Assembly: GCA_032160165.1 (NCBI GenBank)
Contig: JAVHWA010000047.1
Coordinates: 11,137 to 75,136, forward strand
Source: QHXM01 sp032160165
GTDB lineage: Bacteria; Acidobacteriota; Blastocatellia; Pyrinomonadales; Pyrinomonadaceae
DNA: 64,000 nucleotides
Direction: 5' to 3'
Each line of letters starts with the position of its first letter. Positions within the stretch are counted from its first letter, which is position 1. A program made the position numbers and the translations under genes. The notes under the pieces are model-generated. The model was not told the DNA's origin. It searched no databases and worked only from the letters and a program-made list of their open reading frames with translations. Positions 26,668-36,900 of the stretch are shown here, in pieces.

Positions 26668-27573
26668 ATGAAGACCTGTCCGGCGTGTCACAGTACTTAC
26701 GAGGACGCGCAGAATTTCTGCCTCAACGATGGCTCGACTCTTGTTAGCGCTTCAACCGGCGTGCCCGCATCCGCTATGCCGACCGAAAATATTTCCTATG
26801 ACAGAAGTGCGGCGCGGACCCACGTGATGACCCCAACTCCGACGGTCGGCGCCAGCTATCCGCCGCCGATGCCTGCCCAGCCATCTCCATACATGATGCC
26901 TCCGCAGGTGAAGCGAAGTCCGTTGCCCTGGATTCTCGTTGGCGCTGTTGTACTGATTGCTGGGGTTGTCGGTATCGTTCTTGCCACCCGCAGCTCGAGT
27001 ACTTCTACATCCTCAGGAGGCTCCACCACGACGTCCACCGGATCGTCAAGCGGATCGTCAAGCGGAACATCAACCGGAACAACTACAGGAACGACGTCCA
27101 CTGCATCCGGCCTCCTCTATAACTCACCGGACGGTCGCTTCAGCATTACCCTGCCTCCGGGATTTAGTGAGTTCAAATCGGCTACGACCAAGCAGCCCAC
27201 TCTGGCGGGAGACATCGAACTTACAATCCTTCAGACTGAGAACTCGCGCGGAGGGTGCATGGTCGGTTTCTCCGACTTTCCGGAAGCGTCGTTCCAGGGA
27301 CGTACACCACAGAAAATGCTGGAAGACGGACGTGATGGGGCGTTGAGGAATATCGGAGGCACGCTCGAGAAGCAGGAGAACATAACAGTCCAGGGGAAGA
27401 CGGGGATCTCGATCTATGGATCCGGCGCTTCCAGCGGCAGGACCTATTACGTTCGCTTCAATTTCATCCTCGATAAGCCGCGAGCGTATCAGGTCGGATT
27501 CCTCGCTTACGACAGGGCCGAGCTTGATAAGCCGGACATCAACGAGTACCTGAAATCCTTCACGTTGAAATGA
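26668..27573 (+). CDS. Zinc-ribbon, single-pass membrane protein with C-terminal extracytoplasmic domain
   Basis: 301 residues. The N-terminus is a short zinc ribbon (CPACHSTYEDAQNFCLNDG), followed by a proline-rich stretch, a single membrane helix (about residues 91-107, PWILVGAVVLIAGVVGIVL) and a Ser/Thr/Gly low-complexity linker. A globular domain begins LLYNSPDGRFSITLPPGFSEF, a fold seen in many uncharacterised secreted proteins. The layout matches the protein at 59044-59835. Function unknown; the zinc ribbon is on the cytoplasmic side if the helix is a simple anchor. Confidence 0.75.
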   Translation: MKTCPACHSTYEDAQNFCLNDGSTLVSASTGVPASAMPTENISYDRSAARTHVMTPTPTVGASYPPPMPAQPSPYMMPPQVKRSPLPWILVGAVVLIAGVVGIVLATRSSSTSTSSGGSTTTSTGSSSGSSSGTSTGTTTGTTSTASGLLYNSPDGRFSITLPPGFSEFKSATTKQPTLAGDIELTILQTENSRGGCMVGFSDFPEASFQGRTPQKMLEDGRDGALRNIGGTLEKQENITVQGKTGISIYGSGASSGRTYYVRFNFILDKPRAYQVGFLAYDRAELDKPDINEYLKSFTLK

Positions 27574-27901
27574 GCGAAAGCGTTTGCTGATGTACATTTG
27601 AGACCGATCAAGGACTGCTCAGCTCCTGCTTTTCGCTTGCCACGCGTGTGTGTTTTGCGGTACAAAGACGGCGCGTCCATTTGATATTTTGCTCCCGGCG
27701 CTGATTATGGCTGTGCATGAGAACGCGAATAAACAGGCCATAACACACCAGGCGCTCTTGAGCCTTTCATCGCTTAACAACGATATCGTTTCCGCTGTCG
27801 CCGCGGGCTGCAATAGTCACCCTCTCTGACCGCTGCGAATGTTCGTCTCTGTAAATTAGCGATGCTTTGAGCCTGCCCAATTGAAATGTAAGGAGAAGAC
27901 G

Positions 27902-30900
27902 ATGATTCGAGTGTTCCCCTATCGATCCCTTTCCGCGTGCGTGCGATTTTTCATTCTTTGTTTGGCCATCCTCGCCTGTATCAGCGGCGCCTCTGCTCAG
28001 TCGCAATCGAATGCGGCAGACGTGCAGGGCTTCGTGCGCGATCCTCAAGGCTCAGTCGTGCAGAATGCTACGGTGACCGCGCGAAATCCCGGGACCAATA
28101 CCTCGCGCACGGCGACGACCAACGATGAAGGCTTTTACCAAATCACAAATCTACCACCGGGCGACTACGAAGTGAGTGTAGAGGCAGCTAATTTCAAGCG
28201 CGCCGTGCTTCCAGCAGTCAAACTCACGGTGGGACAACGAGCAGACCTCGACATCAGTTTAGAGATCGGACAGATCAGCGACACAGTTACAGTCACCAGC
28301 GCGAACACCGACGTGGTCGAGACTTCGCGCACGGCCGTGGCGACAACGATTGATCAGCAGCGAATTGACAACCTGCCGATAAACGAACGCAACTACCTTT
28401 CATTCGCCCTCACGACTTCGACCGTAGGACGCGACAACGGCCGTCCCATCGGGCCGGCGCCCACCTCCGGGTTGAATTTCGGCGGACAGCGCGGGCGCTC
28501 CAATCTCGTGCAGGTAGACGGTGCGGACAACACGGACAATTCGGTCAACGCCTCGCGCTCGACCGTTTCGCAAGAGGCGGTGCAGGAGTTTCAAGTCGTC
28601 AGCAATTCTTACGCAGCAGAGTTTGGGCGCGCGGCGGGCGGCGTCGTCAACGTAGTCACCAAGAGCGGCACCAATGACTTCCGCGGCAACATCTTTGGGT
28701 TCATCCGCCATAAGAGCATCCAGGCGAACAACGCCTTCGCGCCATTGGATTTTCTGCGAAGTCAGGGAGAGGACAAAGCGCCCTTTACGCGAGGACAGTA
28801 CGGCGTAACGCTGGGCGGCCCGCTGGCCAAAGACCGTACGTTCGTCTTCTTTGCAGTCGAACAACGTCGACGTAACGAATCGGGTTTCTTCACCAGCAAC
28901 GTCTCGCAGGACCTGACTTCGTCGGCAACTATTCCTGTTATTCCTGCGGGAGGCGGACTCTTCCTCAACCCGGTCGCGCGAACCTTTAACAATCTAAGGC
29001 CGGACCAGGTGACTTTCATCAACAGCCTGGTTGCCACCGGCACCGCAGCAGGAGTCTGCGGGGCGAGAGCTTACGCATTTTTCGCGTCGAGCGGAGGATC
29101 GACCGGCCTGCTGGGAACCAATCCGTTGGCCAGCCCGAATGACGGTAGTGTGTGTCCGGCGATCTCTCCTATCTTGCCGGGCACGATTGGTCCGCGCTTC
29201 CTACTCTCTGGCGCGCCTGTTCCCATCGGCACCGTCAACGCCCAGGGCCTGCCCATCGCGTTTCGTGCTTTGAACAGTCTGCAAAAGATTTTCCCCGTGA
29301 CGGAGCGAACTACGTTCACTTCCTTCCGTCTGGATCACAATATCAACAAGAGCAACCTGTTCACCTTCCGCTTCGGCTACAATCCATCAGACTTAACGGG
29401 CATTCAGGTCGAATCGCAAAACCAGTCTCTGGGGCAGAACGATTTTTCGCGCACGGGCATTCAGAACCTGCGTGACTATTCAGCAGTGGCCTCGCTCAAC
29501 TCGACACTGTCGAGCAGGATGGTCAACGAAGCTCGCTTCAATTTCGGCGAGAGGCGCGCGATCTTCAAATCGCAGAACGGCGATGCGGTTGCCGTCAACG
29601 TCAACGGCGCGGCCTTCTTTGGTCGCGAGCTCTTCTCTCCAGTCAATCGTACTGAGACCCGTTACCAGTACACCGACAATCTCAATATCATCGCCGGCAA
29701 CCACTCGCTCAAGTTCGGCGGCGACGTCAATTACATCAGAATCCCCGAAGCCATCTTTGAATTGAACTTCGCGGGACTCTTCAACTTCGGCGGTGTGTCG
29801 GCGGCAACGCTGCTTGGTGCTAGTTTCAATCAAGCTCCCGGTTGCACGCCCGGCGCTCTCAATTGCGCGCCTGATTTCACCCCGGTTCAGCAGTACGGTC
29901 TCGGATTTCCCTCGACTTACGTTCAGGGGTTCGGCAACCCGGTGAGCCAGTTGAGTAACAAGCCCATTGCTTTCTTCGGACAGGATTCATGGAAAGTCAG
30001 ACCGAATCTGACTTTCAATTACGGGTTGCGTTATGACGTTGAGTACACCCAGCAGATCGCGCCGACGCCGTTCGTCGATCCGCTCTCGGGCATAAATCTC
30101 GCAGTCGGCGACATTCTTTCCGCACAAGATGCTATTGGCGTTCAGCAGGGCTTCCCGCGCGATAAGAACAATTGGGCCCCCCGCTTTGCTCTGGCATGGG
30201 ACCCGTGGAACAATAGTAAGACGGTGATTCGTGCCGCCATCGGACTCTTTTACGATCACCCCTTGCTGGCTGTCGGATTCAACTCCGACATCGCGGACGC
30301 TGTCCAACAACAGCAGTTCGTCGGCATCTCCGGCAGTCCGGACTCGCGCCAACTTCTTAATGCCACGCAAGTCTTTCAAGGCACAGTCTGCAACGGCACG
30401 GCCTCGGGAGCAGCCAATCCGATCTGCCTCGCTCAGGGACTTCCCGCCACCTTTTTCACGCCCGGTGTTGCGCCCGGTGCGCAGTATCAGTTCGGACGCC
30501 AGCGTTTCAACGACCAGACGTTTCCGGGCTTCGGGCCAGTGTTGCCCTTCACGCTGCCCGTCTCAAAAAACTTTGAGTATGCGTCCGCCACTCAAGCCAA
30601 CTTCACAGTCGAGCACCAGTTGACGAAGGATATGTCGCTGACGGCCAGCTACCTCTTCGTCGGTACGCATCATTTGCCGCACCCGCTGGACATCAACGCG
30701 CCAAATATTGGATTACAGATCGCGAACTTCCAGCGATTCGCCAACCGCGCACCTGCGAACACCAGTGAAGTCGCACTCGTGGGAGTTTTCCCCACGACCG
30801 GCGCGGGATCGACTCCCGGCTCGACCTTCACCAACCCGTTCACGGGCGAGACATTTGCGACGGTCATTCCTGGGTTCATCGTACAGGGCCCGCGCGGTCG

Positions 30901-31762
30901 CGTGATCTCTCCGGCAGCGGCCAACTTCTTCCGTCCGAACGCGCCCAACTACTTCCTGGTGCAGGCGCTGACGGGCTTAACACCCGCGGCCTTTAATACT
31001 TTCCTGCCGGGAACACTGCGCTCTCCCGGCGTGGTCTCGCCCTTCGGCGCGGTCAACGCTCAGGTCTCCGACGGCAATTCGAACTACAACGCCATGAACC
31101 TGGATTTGAAGCGACGCTTCTCAAATAACTTCCAGTTCCTGGCGAGCTACACCTGGTCGCATTCGATTGACGATTCGTCAGACCTGCAGACGTTGCTCCT
31201 GCCGCAGGACAACAACAACTTCCGCGCAGAGCGCGCAAACTCGCTGTTTGACCAGCGCCATCGATTTGTTTTCAGCGCCGTCGTCGCTTCGCCGGAGAAG
31301 TGGCGTTCGGGAAGCGGGATGCAGCGGTTTTTCGCGGACTTCACGGTCGCTCCGATATTTGAAATCTCGTCCGGGCGCCCATTCAATATTCTCAGCGGCG
31401 TTGACACCAATAACGATCAGTCCAACCAGACGGACCGTCCCAACGTCAATTCCGATGGCACGCTCTCGGTGCCCGTTGCATTCACTACCGGAAGCCTGGG
31501 GCGCAACAGCGGCATCACTCACTCGTATTCTTCGCTCGACATGCGGCTGTCGCGTGTGATCCGTTTCGGCGAACGTGTGCGATTGAATGTGATTGCAGAG
31601 GGCTTTAATCTCTTCAATCGATTCAACGAAGCTGCGGCATCGGCCTTCGTGCAGGATGTCCGCGCCTTCAATCAGCGGTCAGGCAACGGGGCCTACTACA
31701 GCCGCCCCACGGCGGCATTCGATCCACGACAGTTCCAGTTTGGGTTGAAGCTGAATTTCTAG
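27902..31762 (+). CDS. TonB-dependent receptor, Oar-like with N-terminal carboxypeptidase-regulatory domain
   Basis: Very large outer-membrane protein, 1286 residues. A signal peptide ends SGASAQ near residue 39. A CarboxypepD_reg-like beta domain follows (about 45-125, VQGFVRDPQGSVVQNATVT), then a TonB plug (about 130-265, with NLPINERNYLSFAL and VVNVVTKSGTNDFRG) and a long 22-stranded-type barrel ending FDPRQFQFGLKLNF. The terminal aromatic residue is the outer-membrane insertion signal. Receptors of this type are hugely expanded in Acidobacteriota and probably import glycans or peptides. ATG 27902 has an AAGGAG site; an upstream TTG does not. The 327-base gap before it shows no gene. Confidence 0.9.
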   Translation: MIRVFPYRSLSACVRFFILCLAILACISGASAQSQSNAADVQGFVRDPQGSVVQNATVTARNPGTNTSRTATTNDEGFYQITNLPPGDYEVSVEAANFKRAVLPAVKLTVGQRADLDISLEIGQISDTVTVTSANTDVVETSRTAVATTIDQQRIDNLPINERNYLSFALTTSTVGRDNGRPIGPAPTSGLNFGGQRGRSNLVQVDGADNTDNSVNASRSTVSQEAVQEFQVVSNSYAAEFGRAAGGVVNVVTKSGTNDFRGNIFGFIRHKSIQANNAFAPLDFLRSQGEDKAPFTRGQYGVTLGGPLAKDRTFVFFAVEQRRRNESGFFTSNVSQDLTSSATIPVIPAGGGLFLNPVARTFNNLRPDQVTFINSLVATGTAAGVCGARAYAFFASSGGSTGLLGTNPLASPNDGSVCPAISPILPGTIGPRFLLSGAPVPIGTVNAQGLPIAFRALNSLQKIFPVTERTTFTSFRLDHNINKSNLFTFRFGYNPSDLTGIQVESQNQSLGQNDFSRTGIQNLRDYSAVASLNSTLSSRMVNEARFNFGERRAIFKSQNGDAVAVNVNGAAFFGRELFSPVNRTETRYQYTDNLNIIAGNHSLKFGGDVNYIRIPEAIFELNFAGLFNFGGVSAATLLGASFNQAPGCTPGALNCAPDFTPVQQYGLGFPSTYVQGFGNPVSQLSNKPIAFFGQDSWKVRPNLTFNYGLRYDVEYTQQIAPTPFVDPLSGINLAVGDILSAQDAIGVQQGFPRDKNNWAPRFALAWDPWNNSKTVIRAAIGLFYDHPLLAVGFNSDIADAVQQQQFVGISGSPDSRQLLNATQVFQGTVCNGTASGAANPICLAQGLPATFFTPGVAPGAQYQFGRQRFNDQTFPGFGPVLPFTLPVSKNFEYASATQANFTVEHQLTKDMSLTASYLFVGTHHLPHPLDINAPNIGLQIANFQRFANRAPANTSEVALVGVFPTTGAGSTPGSTFTNPFTGETFATVIPGFIVQGPRGRVISPAAANFFRPNAPNYFLVQALTGLTPAAFNTFLPGTLRSPGVVSPFGAVNAQVSDGNSNYNAMNLDLKRRFSNNFQFLASYTWSHSIDDSSDLQTLLLPQDNNNFRAERANSLFDQRHRFVFSAVVASPEKWRSGSGMQRFFADFTVAPIFEISSGRPFNILSGVDTNNDQSNQTDRPNVNSDGTLSVPVAFTTGSLGRNSGITHSYSSLDMRLSRVIRFGERVRLNVIAEGFNLFNRFNEAAASAFVQDVRAFNQRSGNGAYYSRPTAAFDPRQFQFGLKLNF

Positions 31763-31783
31763 TCAGCCAGGCACGAAGTAACG

Positions 31784-31829
31784 ACGGGGCGCGTAAACTT
31801 CTCAGAGTTTACGCGCCCCGTTTGTTTTC
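31784..31829 (+). terminator. Rho-independent terminator of the TonB receptor gene
   Basis: A near-perfect 16-bp stem (ACGGGGCGCGTAAACT with AGTTTACGCGCCCCGT) closes a short loop and is followed by TTTGTTTT, 21 bases after the stop codon. Confidence 0.9.
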
Positions 31830-31936
31830 CAGTGCGCCGACTCGTCGGCGCGTTCGAGGCCACGTGTCTGCACGGGAGAAATGTCAGTATCGGTTTTTTC
31901 GCTCGAAGCCTCGCACCAGGCGCGACGTAAACTCGA

Positions 31937-32155
31937 TCACCTCGAGAGAGAGGTTGTTGCGCGGCCCTTGGCATCCCTAAGCTCGGTCAGATACCGTTGC
32001 TCATGCCCGAGACCTAGCCTGCGAAGCAACTCCGCCGTCGGATCGGGATAGGTTTCTTTGGTGACATTTCCCGCGGCCTCTTCACGATTGAGCGTCCCAA
32101 TATGTTGGCAGGCGAGGAAATTTGCTATGTCAGTTGCGAAGTACATGAGGAACAT
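31937..32155 (-). pseudogene. N-terminal remnant of a TM0106-family RecB-like nuclease
   Basis: The readable part (about 70 residues) has FATDIANFLACQHIGTLNR and DPTAELLRRLGLGHEQRYL, which match my recollection of the N-terminus of TM0106-type RecB-like nucleases (FLxCRHLTALDR, then ELLRxRGLEHExxYL). The frame ends after about 70 residues, while full-length members are several hundred to over a thousand residues long; the nuclease and helicase-like parts are absent. The 140-codon open frame extends further upstream, but the family similarity begins near the ATG at 32146/32155. Most likely a decayed fragment at the island edge. Confidence 0.5.
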
Positions 32156-32329
32156 TGGGCGAATACCGTGCGCAGAGATACTTCTCGAAATAGCCTCGAG
32201 AATCAAGTCTGTTGTGAAGCTTTGAAAGTGTGGCGAGATACTGGGGATGTGAGGCAGAATGACATCCCGGGATCTGCATGAACCTACGGCAAGGCTCCCT
32301 GAAGAGTAGCAATCACGGAGACAAGCTAA

Positions 32330-33091
32330 TTGACGAAGATCGTGGCATCGACACCACAATCGTCCTTGAAGAGGAACTGTGCGGCTACAACCTGCAAGAG
32401 TCTCCTTGCGCTACCAAACAGGTCGCTCCTTCGTCTTACTCAAACCTTGGGGCGGTCTGAAGATGACAGTATACGTTTCGAGACCGTCTGTGAATGCGAT
32501 GGGTCATACTGCGGAGCCCACCACGGAAACTGCGGAAACTTGCGCATCCTTAACATTGCGTCGTCCCGCCGAGCCATAGCGTGTGTGCCGTGCACCAAAG
32601 CCCATGGAGGCCTTCTCCTTGCCGAGAAGGCACGCCAGCGAAAGGTTCCCGACTCAATTGAAATTGACGAAGCCCTAAGGCGCATTTACCGACAGCCTAA
32701 CGAGTACGACCTATATGGATCAACGTATCCTCGCTTGACGCTCAGCCAGCTCGCGCAGCGCTTCAGGCGGACAAGGAGCTATCTGCGAAGGAGGGCCGAG
32801 GAGTTGAATCTGACGCAAAGGCAGGTGAAACCGTATCCGAAGTGGACGGAGACCGAGGAGAGGATTGTGGAGAGACACGCGCACCTGTCTCCGACAGTCA
32901 TCCACCAGAAACTGAAGAACGATGGCTACGAGCGCACCGTGGTGGCTATCCGTGATCGAATCTCCTTACTCAGGTTTAGGCAACGGGCGCGGACAAGGTT
33001 GCCGCATGGTTCCTCGATAGCGACTATGATGGTTGGACCTTCTGCATTACTCAGGCGTTCTTCCCCGACCGTACAGCATGGGACAAACTGA
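32330..33091 (+). CDS. Orphan helix-turn-helix/Myb-like ORF, fused at its end to foreign DNA
   Basis: I do not recognise this gene as a whole. The 253-codon frame contains two plausible DNA-binding segments. One is around residues 132-165 (LTLSQLAQRFRRTRSYLRRRAEEL). The other is around 170-220 (WTETEERIVERHAHLS, then an RTVVAIRDRISLLRF helix), which resembles a Myb/SANT-like or homeodomain-like fold. The first 80 or so residues look non-coding, so the true start is unclear. From about 32980 the frame runs out of register over the C-terminal stub of a type III methylase, so the gene has lost its own 3' end at a recombination junction. Confidence 0.4.
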   Translation: MTKIVASTPQSSLKRNCAATTCKSLLALPNRSLLRLTQTLGRSEDDSIRFETVCECDGSYCGAHHGNCGNLRILNIASSRRAIACVPCTKAHGGLLLAEKARQRKVPDSIEIDEALRRIYRQPNEYDLYGSTYPRLTLSQLAQRFRRTRSYLRRRAEELNLTQRQVKPYPKWTETEERIVERHAHLSPTVIHQKLKNDGYERTVVAIRDRISLLRFRQRARTRLPHGSSIATMMVGPSALLRRSSPTVQHGTN

Positions 33092-33255
33092 GTCGAGCGT
33101 TGAACGGACCCGGCGGAGTCATCGACGAAGATCGATTCGCGGCGCTGAGTGGAACCGTGTCTCTGTCTTTTCCCGCTGGGGAGAACAAGACAGTGGCGAT
33201 CAAAGTAATTGATCCGCGCGGGAACGAAGTGATGAGAGTGCATAGACTTTCTTAG
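32980..33255 (+). pseudogene. mod: C-terminal stub of a type III modification methylase (Mod)
   Basis: A 91-codon open frame without a start codon reads KVAAWFLDSDYDGWTFCI, QAFFPDRTAWDKLSRALN, then DEDRFAALSGTVSLSFP and KVIDPRGNEVMRVHRL before a TAG stop. I recognise this as the C-terminus of site-specific DNA methyltransferases that pair with the Res subunit encoded downstream. The catalytic DPPY domain and the recognition domain are missing, replaced upstream by the helix-turn-helix ORF. The remnant marks the left breakpoint of a once-complete mod-res operon. Confidence 0.65.
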
Positions 33256-33305
33256 CCCTTAACACCCCCTCTCGGCCATACATCAATATTGATGTTGCTG
33301 CCATA

Positions 33306-33656
33306 ATGGAATTTAGCGTAGAATTCTATGAGACCAGCGCCGGAAGATGTCCGGTGCAGGAGTTTCTTAATGAACTCAAGGGCAGCGACCCGGATGATTT
33401 TGCCGCTGTGCTGGCGGGTTTGGGAAAGTTACGGGATCGGAAGTACCAGCGCGAGCCGCTTTCAAAGGCGATTGGTGAGGGGCTATTCGAGTTACGCCAC
33501 GTCGGTAAATTGAACACGCGCGTCCTATGGTTTTTCATGAAAGGCCGACGCATCATCGCCGTCCACGGGATTCGCAGCAAAGGCCAGGCGATTGCCGATC
33601 ACGATTTGCGCGCGGCGCGCCAAAGGATGGCTGATTGGCTCAACAGAGGAAAGTAA
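33306..33656 (+). CDS. higB: HigB/RelE-type toxin (Gp49-like)
   Basis: 116 residues, RelE/ParE superfamily ribosome-dependent mRNA interferase of the phage Gp49-like HigB group. Visible features: FSVEFYETSAGRCPVQEFL at the N-terminus, LRDRKYQREPLSKAIGEGLFELR and the conserved strand TRVLWFFMKGRRIIAVHGI near residue 80. Its stop TAA overlaps the ATG of the antitoxin by one base, toxin-first order as usual for higBA. The pair lies between the mod stub and res. Confidence 0.85.
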   Translation: MEFSVEFYETSAGRCPVQEFLNELKGSDPDDFAAVLAGLGKLRDRKYQREPLSKAIGEGLFELRHVGKLNTRVLWFFMKGRRIIAVHGIRSKGQAIADHDLRAARQRMADWLNRGK

Positions 33657-33970
33657 TGAAGAAGACCAATTTCGATCGATATTTGGATGAACAGATGAAA
33701 GACCCGGCGTTTGCGGGGCGCTTTGAACAAGCGGGCGAAGCGTGGGACGTGGCGTTGCAGCTTACGGCGCTTCGTCAGCAGGCGGGGCTTTCGCAAAAGG
33801 AACTCGCTCGACGTTTGAAGACTTCTCAGCAGCATATTAGCCGCCTAGAGTCGCCCGGTTACGAAGGGCATTCACTGGCAAATCTGCGAAAGGTTGCGGG
33901 CGTCCTCCACGCGCGTGTGCGGGTGACTTTCGAGCCTGACGAACCATCCAGTAAGAGAAAAACTAGATGA
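33656..33970 (+). CDS. higA: HigA-type helix-turn-helix antitoxin
   Basis: 104 residues from ATG 33656. An XRE helix-turn-helix spans about residues 37-85, with AGLSQKELARRLKTSQQHISRLESP. The N-terminal segment (about 1-33) would contact the toxin and the protein would also repress the operon. The upstream TTG that opens the frame 21 bases earlier is inside the toxin gene and less likely. Confidence 0.85.
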   Translation: MKKTNFDRYLDEQMKDPAFAGRFEQAGEAWDVALQLTALRQQAGLSQKELARRLKTSQQHISRLESPGYEGHSLANLRKVAGVLHARVRVTFEPDEPSSKRKTR

Positions 33971-33986
33971 ATTGTAGTCTCTCCCG

Positions 33987-36900
33987 ATGTGGTTCGCCGA
34001 ATACAACCACGGAAGCGTACGTCATGGAAACCCAAGTGTGAGCCGCCAACAAGAAATCCCAATCCAGCCTGTCGAGAGCCCCGTAATTTGCTCGCCATAC
34101 GACGAGCCAAAAGACCATTGGTTCTACGACAAGGAGACGGGCATAGCAACGCGCGCGGGAAATCGACGAGAAGCGGGCTATTGGTACAAGACCGACCGCG
34201 TTGGTACAGGGCAGCGGGCGCTGTTCCTCGAAGAAGATCATGATCTCCTGACGTTAGTTAATCTGCTTCGCAAGGACGTCAAAAGATGGCGCGACGCAGA
34301 TTATCGGGGTGCGTCGAATGTTACCAAGGACCTACTCCGCCATTGGTCGAGAAAGGATCGCGAGCGACGTCTCTTCTTCTGCCAGCGCGAAGCTGTAGAA
34401 ACTATTATCTACCTCACTGAACTGCGCATCCCCGGAAAAACCTCACGGACAGGATTTCAAAACTTCAACCTCAACGATGAGGATCTCGAACTGTTACTTC
34501 GAGGTAAAAGACCGACGTTTCATCCTACAGGCGACTACCATCCGACTCTCGTCGATCTGCCTGCCGATCCGTCTTTCTCGCCCCTGCGTAGGTTGGGTTG
34601 CAAGATGGCTACGGGCTCAGGGAAGACGGTGGTCATGGCGATGCTTATCGCGTGGGCTTCTTGCAATCGTGGTCAGAATCCACAGAGCAAGGAGTTTCCC
34701 AACGCGGTATTTGTTTGCTGCCCGAACCTCACGGTCAAAGAGAGGTTGCAAGTCCTCCGGCCGGAGAATCCGAAGAATTACTACATCGAATTCAATATAG
34801 TGCCGGAGAAGTATAGGAAGTTCATGCACGGAGGAAAGGTGCTGGTAGAAAACTGGCATCGGCTGGCCGAAGAGTCAGAACACAAGGAAGGTGATGCGAC
34901 CTACGCGGTTGTCAACAAGGGTCCTGAAACTCCCGAAACCCTCGCGCGTCGTGTGTTGGGTGAATTGTACGAGCGAATGCCGATCATGGTGCTCAACGAT
35001 GAAGGTCACCACGCTTGGCGTCCAGCCGCGACCGCCCCAACCGAAGGAATGAGCGCGGAAGAAAAGAAAGCGTTGGAAGATGAAGCGCGTGAGGCGACAG
35101 TTTGGATTGATGGTTTGGACCAGATTAATAATGCCGCGGGTAACGATCGCGGCATTTCATTTTGCGTAGACCTTTCGGCGACGCCATTCTACATCGGCGG
35201 CAGTGGGCATCCCGAAGGGCGGCCCTTTCCCTGGTTAGTTAGTGACTTCGGGTTGGTTGATGCGATTGAGTCAGGGATCGTAAAGATTCCGCGCCTACCT
35301 GTTTCTGATACCACTGGCCGGCCGGATCCGAAGTACTTCAGGCTCTGGGAGTGGATTAAGGATGGCCTACAACCAGCGGAGCTGATGACGGGGAAGTCGA
35401 AGAAGCCACGACCGGATGTTGTATACCGCGAAGCGCAGGGCGCGCTTATTCAAATCGCCGGACAATGGCTAGAACGCTTCAAATACAACGAAGAAGCTGC
35501 GCCGGGACAAGAACGCGTGCCCCCCGTATTGATCATTGTTTGTGACAATACCGATATTGCGGAAATTTTCTATCAACACATTAGTGGCGAGCGGGAAGAA
35601 GAAATTGCGACCGAGTCTGACGTTGATGCTGTGCTCTCGGAGACCGAAGACGGAACACCTAAAAAGCTGAAGGGCTCGAAGAAGAAGAAAACTCAGACCG
35701 TCTACGAGGGGAGCAAAGTCCTGGCGGAATTCTCCAACACCTCCACCGAGAAGCGGACGATCAGGATCGACAGCAGGCTTTTGGCTGAAGCCGAAAGCGA
35801 CGACCCAAATAAAAAGAAGTCAGACCTGGCCGAGGAACTGCGGAAGGTTGTAGCGACGGTGGGGAAGCGAGGGGAACCTGGAGAACACGTCCGCTGTGTA
35901 GTGTCAGTTTCGATGCTTACTGAGGGGTGGGACGCGAATAACGTAACTCACATTCTCGGCATCCGTGCTTTCGGTAGTCAGCTCCTATGCGAGCAAGTGG
36001 TGGGACGAGGACTTCGCCGAATTAATTACACGCCCGATCCGAAGACCGAACTCTTACCAGAAGAATATGTCGACGTGTATGGGATTCCATTCTCCCTTAT
36101 CCCTTTCAAGGGGCGCCCAGCAAAGAAAACAGAGCCAGATGACAAGCCACTCAACAGCGTTCGAGCTCTTGAGAACCGCGCAGGAATGGAAATCAAGTTC
36201 CCAATTGTCGAGGGCTACACGTTCGCGCTGCACAAGAACCTAATTCGCTGTGACGTAGGAGAGATGGAGGGCTTGCTAATTGAGCCAAATCGAGAACCCA
36301 TCGCTACATTTGTTGTTCCGCAAGTTGGCATTAAGACCGGTAGCCAATCCCGATTCGGAACTGAGTTTCCCGGAGTCGAACAGAACAGAGACAGTTACTA
36401 CGAACAGAACCATATCCAAACGATTGAATTTGAAATAGCACGCCTGGTGTTGGAGCATCTGATAAGCGAAAAGGGCGGAGCTTCTGCGCAGAAACGCCGC
36501 ATTCTTAGGCTGCAGTCCAGGCATCAACTGTTCCCCCAGGTCTATAGGTTTGTTCAAGAGTACGTCGCTACCAAGGTCGACTTTCAAGGATGCCATCCTT
36601 CAGAACTGGGCTTACATAAGTACGTTCATCGACTAGTCGTTAGGTTGCGCGATGAAATTCAGCCGGACGAAAGTGAAGGTGAACCTCCGCTGTTGCCGGT
36701 GCTTTACCGGTATGAACCCGTGGCCAGCACGTCTAACGTTCAATTCCTTACCAAGCGCACCTGTTTTGCCACGCAACGTAGCCACATCAATATGGTCGTG
36801 GCCGATACGGCTACGTGGGAATCGAGCGGGGCATTTAGATTGGAACAAAGTCGAGCGGTGAAATTTTTCGCACGCAATGATCATATGGGCTTCCGAATTC

